Part shown: piece by piece, positions 23,486-28,717 of the stretch
Position numbering within the stretch: the stretch's first letter is position 1
Layout: every line of letters starts with the position of its first letter
NCBI GenBank assembly: GCA_964477875.1
Contig: CAYZFR010000028.1
Location: 1-28,717, forward strand
DNA: 28,717 bases
Source: Kuafuiihalomonas sp964477875
GTDB lineage: Bacteria > Myxococcota > Kuafuiibacteriia > Kuafuiibacteriales > Kuafuiibacteriaceae
Direction of reading: 5' to 3'
Translations under genes and position numbers: made by a program
The notes under the pieces: model-generated
Databases searched by the model: none
What the model was told of the DNA's origin: nothing
Seen by the model: only the letters and a program-made list of their open reading frames with translations

Positions 23486-24565
23486 GTGAGCGCGGAGGGA
23501 GCGGGGGAGCGCCTGGAGCTGATCGAGCTTTCCGGAGCGCCTCGGGCCATGGGCCAGGCCTTCGGCGAAGCGACCCGGGACGAGGTACAAGACCTCATCG
23601 AGCGGCGCTTCCGCAACGCGCTGGCCCAAGCCCGTCTCTACGGAGGTCGCCGCCTCCAGCGCGAGGACCTGCTCGCCATCGCGCGCCGCTGTCTGCCGAA
23701 GGTCGAGGCCTTCGACGCCGCCGGATGGGACGAGCTCGGTGGCATCGCCGAAGGAGCTAATCGGAGCCTGGAGGAGGTGTGGGCGATGAACGCCCTCACC
23801 GATGTTCGCGACATCGCCGCATTCGGCTTCGAAGGTGAAGAGGCGTGCACCGCTGCCCTGGTCGGGGTAGAGCGGGCCAGCGAAGGGAGGGCCGTTTTCG
23901 GCCAGACCTGGGACCTGGCCACCGACAACATGCCTTTCGTTCGCCTGGTGCGTCGCCGGCCGACCGAAGGGCCGAGCACCTTGTCGCTGACCCTCGTCGG
24001 TTGCCTGAGCCTGATCGGCCTCAACGAGAACGGAGTGGCGGTGGGGACCACCAACCTGCGGGCCACCGACAACCGGCCCGGCGTCGGCTATCTCGACGTC
24101 ATCCATCGCGCGCTGCGAGCCTCGACGGCCGAAGAGGCCTCGGGCCTCGTCGAGGATGCGCCCAGAGCGGGGGCGCACTTTTATTGGGTCGGAGACGCCG
24201 GGCGGGCCGGAGGCCTGGAGTGCACCGGTCGTCGCTCCATCCTTCGCTGGACCCGACGCACCCTCGTCCAGACCAACCACATGCGCACCGAGCTCGAGGC
24301 GCTACAGGTCAGCAACACCCCCATGGCGTCGTCTCACTACCGAGCGGGACGGATGGAGGCCCTGCTTCAGGGGGTCGAAAGTGTGAGTAGCTCCGACCTG
24401 CGTCGTTTCCTCGCCGACACCGAAGGAGGAGAGCTGTCGATCGATCGACGAGGCTTCGCTGGCATCTCGACCAATGCCGCGGTGGTGATCGATCCGTCAG
24501 AGCGTCGTTTCTGGGGCGTCCATGGGCCCGCCTCCCTGGGCCGATGGCACGAGTGGTCCATTTGA
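23486..24565 (+). CDS. C45-type Ntn hydrolase (acyl-CoA:6-APA acyltransferase-like)
   Basis: The 359-aa product resembles the peptidase C45/isopenicillin N acyltransferase family, self-cleaving Ntn hydrolases that cut or form amide bonds. The start region (ELSGAPRAMGQAFGEATRDEV) matches the family's G-xx-GxAxGE opening. EELGGIAEGA-like WDELGGIAEGANRSLEEVWAMNALTDV follows. The putative nucleophile is Cys121 in EEACTAALV; autocleavage before it would give chains of about 120 and 239 residues. GRAVFGQTWDL, CLSLIGLNENGVAVGTTNL, LVQTNHMRT and NAAVVIDPSERRFWGVHG are typical of the family. No signal peptide is evident, so it is probably cytoplasmic. GTG at 23486 is the only suitable start. The substrate cannot be read from sequence. 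Confidence 0.82.
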   Translation: MSAEGAGERLELIELSGAPRAMGQAFGEATRDEVQDLIERRFRNALAQARLYGGRRLQREDLLAIARRCLPKVEAFDAAGWDELGGIAEGANRSLEEVWAMNALTDVRDIAAFGFEGEEACTAALVGVERASEGRAVFGQTWDLATDNMPFVRLVRRRPTEGPSTLSLTLVGCLSLIGLNENGVAVGTTNLRATDNRPGVGYLDVIHRALRASTAEEASGLVEDAPRAGAHFYWVGDAGRAGGLECTGRRSILRWTRRTLVQTNHMRTELEALQVSNTPMASSHYRAGRMEALLQGVESVSSSDLRRFLADTEGGELSIDRRGFAGISTNAAVVIDPSERRFWGVHGPASLGRWHEWSI

Positions 24566-24590
24566 CCTCGACCCAGGATGAGGACAGCTT
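24562..24590 (+). promoter_or_regulatory. Candidate leaderless promoter of the small outer-membrane protein
   Basis: TTGACC (24562-24567, overlapping the upstream stop), a 17-base spacer and CAGCTT (24585-24590) end six bases before GTG 24597. TTGACCTC is the same octamer as at 4104 and 12681. Confidence 0.4.
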
Positions 24591-24596
24591 GCCGGG

Positions 24597-25136
24597 GTGC
24601 GGGCGAGCCTGATCGCGTGCCTCCTGCTCCTCGCTTTTCCGGCGCAGGCCCAGGACCTGGCGGAAGACCGAAGAACCCAGTCCATCCAAGCGGTGGAGCG
24701 GGGGGTCCACGTGCAGCTCGAGATGGGGGGGACCGGCGTGCTCTCGGACGGGGGCGAAGGCGTCGGGCCCGCGTTTCGCATCATCCTCGGTGGTGACCTC
24801 CTTCCCTTTTTGTCCCTTGGGGTCGGAACCGCGATGACGGCCAGAAACTTCCGAGGGCGTGGCAACCAGGTTTTTTCCGTCGGTCCGATCGGACGACTGC
24901 AGCTCGCCTTGCTGACCGCGCAGCGGGACTTCCTCTGGATCCGCGCCGACGGAGGTGTCGTCTTCGACACCGCGAGCTCCGAACAAGCCGGTCTCCTCTC
25001 GGGTGCCGTCGCCTACGAACACTTCACCAAGCTCCGCCATTTCTCCATCGGGCTCAGCGCCGGAGTCGACGTCTACACCAGCGAAGGCACCCCGATCGCC
25101 CTCACCGTCAGCCCGACCTTGAAGTACACCTTCTGA
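24597..25136 (+). CDS. Small exported beta-barrel-like outer-membrane protein
   Basis: The 179-aa product has a clear signal peptide (MRASLIACLLLLAFPAQAQ) and alternating hydrophobic beta strands (VHVQLEMGGTGVL, FRIILGGDLLPFLSLGVGTAMTA, IGRLQLALL, FLWIRADGGVVFDT, FSIGLSAGVDVYT). It ends LTVSPTLKYTF, with the terminal Phe of outer-membrane proteins, so it is probably an 8-strand-like barrel. Its layout, especially the AVERGVHVQLEMG opening after the signal, recalls the CglE-type gliding-motility outer-membrane proteins annotated in Myxococcota. That resemblance is from memory and unproven. Start is GTG 24597; GAGGA is 12 bases upstream, too far to be ideal. A giant TPR protein follows and BamA, which would insert it, is nearby. 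Confidence 0.75.
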   Translation: MRASLIACLLLLAFPAQAQDLAEDRRTQSIQAVERGVHVQLEMGGTGVLSDGGEGVGPAFRIILGGDLLPFLSLGVGTAMTARNFRGRGNQVFSVGPIGRLQLALLTAQRDFLWIRADGGVVFDTASSEQAGLLSGAVAYEHFTKLRHFSIGLSAGVDVYTSEGTPIALTVSPTLKYTF

Positions 25137-25172
25137 AGAGAATCGCTGTCCTGAGGACGGAGCAGGGGGCTG

Positions 25173-25199
25173 TTGTCCCTTTCGGACCAGGGCTATCGT
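25173..25199 (+). promoter_or_regulatory. Candidate promoter of the giant TPR gene
   Basis: TTGTCC (25173-25178), a 15-base spacer and TATCGT (25194-25199) end eight bases before ATG 25208. The spacer is short. Confidence 0.3.
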
Positions 25200-25207
25200 C
25201 CAAGAGA

Positions 25208-28200
25208 ATGACCACCGCCTCGGACATCGATCGCGCCAAGGCCGAGATCCTGGGTCCCAGAGCGGTGGTCGATCCCGCGGCGCTGTCCTCGGTTTCGGCC
25301 CGGCTGCGGGAGGCCGGCGAGCTGGAGAGCCTGGCCAAGCTGCTCGCCTTCGCGGCCGAGCGGGCGCCGGCCGCCGAGCTCGGCCGGCGGGCCTGGTTCG
25401 AGGCGGGCGAGATCTGGTCTGGCCTCGGACAAAGTCGGCGGGCGGAGAGTTTTTTCCATCGGGTAGTGGCCACCGACCCGACCCATCTAGCTGCACTGCG
25501 AGCGCTGTTCGCGCTCCTGCGGCAGAGCGGCCGATGGGAGGAAGCGGCCGAGATGGGCGAGCGCGTCGCCGAGGCCTGCGTCGGTCCGGAGCGGGCCCGG
25601 GCCTGCCTCGACGTGGCGGACCTCGTCGACGACAAGCTCGGACAAACCGACCGGGCCCTTCGAGCCCTGCGCAGCGGGCATCAGGCCGACCCACATTTCG
25701 ATCCGCTCTTGGATCGGGCCTTCCGGCTTCTGTTTCGAGAGAAGCGCTGGCTGGAGTGCCGAGGCATCCTGGAGCAGCGAGAGGCGGCCGGCGCCCAGAC
25801 GGCCGAAGCCCAGCGCCAGCTGGGCGAGGCCCTGGTGGGTGCGGCGCTGTTTCATCCCCTCGCTCGGGAGTGTTTGGAGCGTTCCCGAGCTCTGGGCGAC
25901 GCCCAGGCGCTCGCCCAGCTCGACGCCCTGGCCGACATCAAGTCCACCTGGCGCGAGCGCGCCCAGGAGCTCGTCGCCCACGGCCTGGAGACCCGAGAGA
26001 AGAGTCGCGCCGCCGAGCTCTACGTGGAGGCAGCCCAACTTCACCTCGTCTACGGGGAGGACGCGCTCAAGGCCGATGAGCTGGTTCACCGGGCGGTGAT
26101 GGTGGGCGGCGCCCAAGCGGCGATGCGCTTCTTTGAAGCGGTGGCCCTGTCCCAAGGGCCGAGCCCGGCCTTGGAAAAGCGTCTCGACCGGCTTCTGGCC
26201 GCCGTCACCGAACCGACCGCCCGGGCAGAGCTCGCGCTGCGGATGGCGCGACTCCGGGCCGCCCACGGGGCGTCGGGTGCGGAGCTTTTGCCCGCCTTCC
26301 AGCGGGTGCTGGCCCTGGCCCCCGCCCATCGCGAGGCGGTGGGCGCAGTGGTCAAGCTGCTGATAAACGACGAGCGACCCCACGAGGCGGCCGAGGTTCT
26401 GGAGCGCTATATCGCCGGCGCCGCCGACGAGTACACGAAGCTGTCGGCTCACCTTCAGCTCGGCCGCATGTGCGCCGAGCTGCTCGGCGACTCCAGCCGG
26501 GCCCGGGCGCACTTCGAGGCCGTCATGGCCATCCGGCCCACCCACATGGCGGCTGCCAGCGCTCTGCGCGCGCTGTACCGAGACGACGCGGAGCTGTCCC
26601 ATCTGCTCGGCGTCCTCAAAGTCATCCTGGAGTACATGCCGGACCTGGGCAGCCGCCGGGCGATCCTCGACGAGATGCGACAGGTCGCTCAGGACGTGGG
26701 GGATGAAGAGTCCTTCACGGTGGCCCGGCGGACCTTCGAACACTTTCCGGCCGACGATCAGGCGCGGCAGGATTTCCTCCGACTGGGCGCCCGCACCGAA
26801 CGCCTGCTGCCGGTGGCCAAGGGCTTGGAGGAAGGGGCGCGCCAGCTGAACTCGGCCGCGCTCTACCGGGCCGCCGCGATCTTGTTCGACCAGCAGCTCC
26901 CGCGGCCGGTCGACGCCGTCCGGTGCTACCGCGCCGTGCTGGCGCTCGAGCCCCAGGACGAGAGCTCCCAGGTGGCGCTGGAGAAGCTGCTGCAGCAGCA
27001 GGACGATCCGCGGGGCTTGGCCGAGGTCTTGGAGCAGCGGCTAGGAGCGGTCGAGGCCCCCGAAAAGCGCCTCCTCCTCTCGCGGCTCGGTGACCTCTAC
27101 AGCCGAGAGCTGGGCGACGACGAGCGGGCCGCCGCCGCCCATCGCCAGATCCTGGCCATCGATCCCGAGGACGTGGGGGCTTTGGTGGCCCTGGACGAGC
27201 TCTACGCCCGAACCGACGATCCCGAGACGCTGGAGTCGATCCTCGCCAAGCGGGAGCGGATCGCCGAAGGGCCCGAAGCCCTGGTCGAGCTTCAGCTTCG
27301 CCGGGCTCGCCTCCTCATGGAGCGCCTCGGCCGACCCGAGGAAGCGGTGGGGTTATTCATCGAAGCTCTGGAGCGCCAACCCGACCGACCCGAGACCATC
27401 CGCGCGCTCAATGCGCTTCTCACCCAGGAGGTGGAGGCAGGGGCGATCGCGAGGGCGTTGGAGCGGGTCTACGCCCATCAAGGTGACTACGCTCGCCAGG
27501 TCGCCATGCTGTCGGTGCTCATCCAGCACGAGTCCAACCCGGCGCGACGCCGAGAGCTCGGGCTTCGGGCGGCCCACCTCAGCGAGGTCCGCCTCGGCGA
27601 GACCGGGCCCGCTTTCGAGTATCTGGCCATCGCGCTGGAGCTCGATCCCAGCGATGAAGGGGTTCGAGACCACTTCATCGAGTTGGCCCACCGGGGCGGA
27701 AAGTACGAGCGAGCGGCTCGCTTGTTGGAGCGGGTGGCCGGCCGCTCCGATCTGGCGCCCGGCGCAGCCGCGGGCGCCCGCGTCGCCCTCGGCGAGATTT
27801 TGGAGGGGGCCCTGGACCGTCCCGAGCCAGCCCTGAAAGCCTACCGTCGAGCGCTGGAGGCGGACCCCAGCTCTGCGTCGGCCCTCGCGGGCCTGGAGCG
27901 CTTGCTGGTCGCCTTGCAGCGCCACGAGGAGCTGGCCGAGCTGCTCGAGCAGCGGCTGGAGTCGGCGGAGGAGCCCCAGCTGCAGGCTCAGCTCGGGACG
28001 GCGCTCGGCAACCTCCGAGCGCGCCACCTCGGAGATCTCGAAGGGGCGGCGGAGGCCTTCCGGCGGGTGTTGGCTCTCACGCCGGCGGATATGGAGGCCC
28101 ACGCTCGGTTGGCCGAAGTGCTTCAGGCGGGGCACAAAGATCGAGAGCTGGCCAAGGCCCTCGCACGATGGCGGGACCAGGCCAGCGACGACCAGCAACC

Positions 28201-28717
28201 GGCCCTGTGGGCCCGGGAAGGGCTGGCCTCGATGCGGGCCCGCGACTTCGAGGGCGCGGTCGCCGCCCTGGGGCGAGCCTTGGAGTCGTCGCCTGGCCAC
28301 CAGATGGCGGTGGCGGGGCTAGAGGAGCTTTTGCAGGCCGACCATCCGGTCGCGGAGGAGGCGGCGCGCCTCCTGGCCCCGCACTACGAGGCCGAGGGAC
28401 GCAGCGCTGATCTGGTGCGCGTCCTGAAGCGAGGGTTCGAGGTCGCCTCCGGAACTACCGAGCGCCGGGCCCTGGCGCTTCGCATCGACGCCTTGGCTCC
28501 GGACGGGGAGGAGGCCTGGACGGTCTTGTTGCAGGCCTTGGAAGAGGGCGCTCTAGATGCCCGCGACCTCGAGCGCCTGGTCGAGCGGGCCCGTACGCCC
28601 GAGCAGGCGAAGCTCTTGGCCGAGCGCCTCGCTTCTCGGGATGACGCCCTGCGGGTCCGGGCGCGGCTGCTGGATGGGTTGGCCGGCGACCCCGAGCGGG
28701 CGCGCCGTTGCTGGGAG
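25208..28717 (+). CDS. Giant TPR-repeat protein (3' partial)
   Basis: An uninterrupted frame runs from ATG 25208 to the window end, 1170 codons with no stop, so the gene continues to the right. There is no signal peptide or membrane segment. Almost the whole length is tetratricopeptide-like helical repeats, for example RRAESFFHRVVATDPTHLAALRAL, SRARAHFEAVMAIRPTHMAAASAL, AVRCYRAVLALEPQDESSQVAL, AAAAHRQILAIDPEDVGALVAL, ALKAYRRALEADPSSASALAGL and AAEAFRRVLALTPADMEAHARL. Between them are longer helical spacers with LAEVLEQRL- and LAELLEQRL-like motifs, suggesting a repeated supra-unit of three to four helical pairs. Such proteins are scaffolds. Giant TPR proteins are known in myxobacterial motility complexes, but nothing here proves that role. 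The ATG has only a weak GAGA ahead. Confidence 0.85.
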   Translation, partial: MTTASDIDRAKAEILGPRAVVDPAALSSVSARLREAGELESLAKLLAFAAERAPAAELGRRAWFEAGEIWSGLGQSRRAESFFHRVVATDPTHLAALRALFALLRQSGRWEEAAEMGERVAEACVGPERARACLDVADLVDDKLGQTDRALRALRSGHQADPHFDPLLDRAFRLLFREKRWLECRGILEQREAAGAQTAEAQRQLGEALVGAALFHPLARECLERSRALGDAQALAQLDALADIKSTWRERAQELVAHGLETREKSRAAELYVEAAQLHLVYGEDALKADELVHRAVMVGGAQAAMRFFEAVALSQGPSPALEKRLDRLLAAVTEPTARAELALRMARLRAAHGASGAELLPAFQRVLALAPAHREAVGAVVKLLINDERPHEAAEVLERYIAGAADEYTKLSAHLQLGRMCAELLGDSSRARAHFEAVMAIRPTHMAAASALRALYRDDAELSHLLGVLKVILEYMPDLGSRRAILDEMRQVAQDVGDEESFTVARRTFEHFPADDQARQDFLRLGARTERLLPVAKGLEEGARQLNSAALYRAAAILFDQQLPRPVDAVRCYRAVLALEPQDESSQVALEKLLQQQDDPRGLAEVLEQRLGAVEAPEKRLLLSRLGDLYSRELGDDERAAAAHRQILAIDPEDVGALVALDELYARTDDPETLESILAKRERIAEGPEALVELQLRRARLLMERLGRPEEAVGLFIEALERQPDRPETIRALNALLTQEVEAGAIARALERVYAHQGDYARQVAMLSVLIQHESNPARRRELGLRAAHLSEVRLGETGPAFEYLAIALELDPSDEGVRDHFIELAHRGGKYERAARLLERVAGRSDLAPGAAAGARVALGEILEGALDRPEPALKAYRRALEADPSSASALAGLERLLVALQRHEELAELLEQRLESAEEPQLQAQLGTALGNLRARHLGDLEGAAEAFRRVLALTPADMEAHARLAEVLQAGHKDRELAKALARWRDQASDDQQPALWAREGLASMRARDFEGAVAALGRALESSPGHQMAVAGLEELLQADHPVAEEAARLLAPHYEAEGRSADLVRVLKRGFEVASGTTERRALALRIDALAPDGEEAWTVLLQALEEGALDARDLERLVERARTPEQAKLLAERLASRDDALRVRARLLDGLAGDPERARRCWE

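Noticed and set aside
21082..23616. 844-codon open frame on the minus strand opposite bamA
   Set aside because: It is an antisense shadow caused by high GC. The plus strand encodes an unmistakable BamA over the same bases, and the antisense product has no recognisable motif.
1..28717. CRISPR array, tRNA or rRNA genes, complete insertion sequence
   Set aside because: No regularly spaced repeats, tRNA cloverleaf with CCA-end context, rRNA segments or transposase were recognised by eye.

Overview
The window is a very GC-rich, gene-dense bacterial chromosome segment. The organism is Gram-negative: it has BamA with an outer-membrane C-terminal signature, a CpoB/YbgF-like lipoprotein and other exported envelope proteins. 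GTG and TTG starts are used freely. TPR-rich multidomain proteins, a DnaK paralogue with a J-TPR partner, and a small outer-membrane protein next to a giant TPR protein all suggest Myxococcota or a related deltaproteobacterial lineage. That assignment is inferred from gene content, not from a search.

Layout. (1) 3-3526: an ATPase with a long helical N-terminal region, cut by the window edge, overlaps by ATGA a small MscS-like membrane protein. A convergent 108-aa helical gene (3465-3791, minus) overlaps the end of the latter. (2) 3792-4139: a 348-bp intergenic region with an inverted repeat and a clear promoter. (3) 4140-6061: a cell-envelope pair, a CpoB/YbgF-like lipoprotein and a LysM protein, overlapping by ATGA. 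(4) 6083-6260: a 178-bp element with two ~60-nt imperfect inverted arms bounded by CTAG and a centre that can form two small hairpins. (5) 6280-12628: dprA (minus) diverging from trmFO-xerC-hslV-hslU-argD, a gene order known from several bacterial groups but here without topA. (6) 12716-16906: a three-gene unit of winged-helix/J-domain/TPR protein, DnaK paralogue and TPR/winged-helix protein, which looks like a dedicated Hsp70 machine. (7) 16922-20843: rarA (minus) diverging from clpB. (8) 20977-28717: bamA, an acyltransferase-like Ntn hydrolase of the C45 group, a small beta-barrel-like outer-membrane protein, and the first 1170 residues of a giant TPR protein running off the window.

The central part is rich in proteostasis genes (HslVU, a second Hsp70/J pair, ClpB), followed by the outer-membrane assembly factor BamA and further envelope genes.

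A recurrent pattern cuts across the genes. At most genes that begin a transcription unit, a TTGxxC-like hexamer lies 33-36 bases upstream of the start codon and an NANNNT-like hexamer ends 5-8 bases before it, usually with no good Shine-Dalgarno sequence. Genes inside operons, and clpB, mostly have a Shine-Dalgarno instead. This suggests widespread leaderless or nearly leaderless transcription, and it helped choose several start codons. No tRNA, rRNA, CRISPR array or complete insertion sequence was seen.
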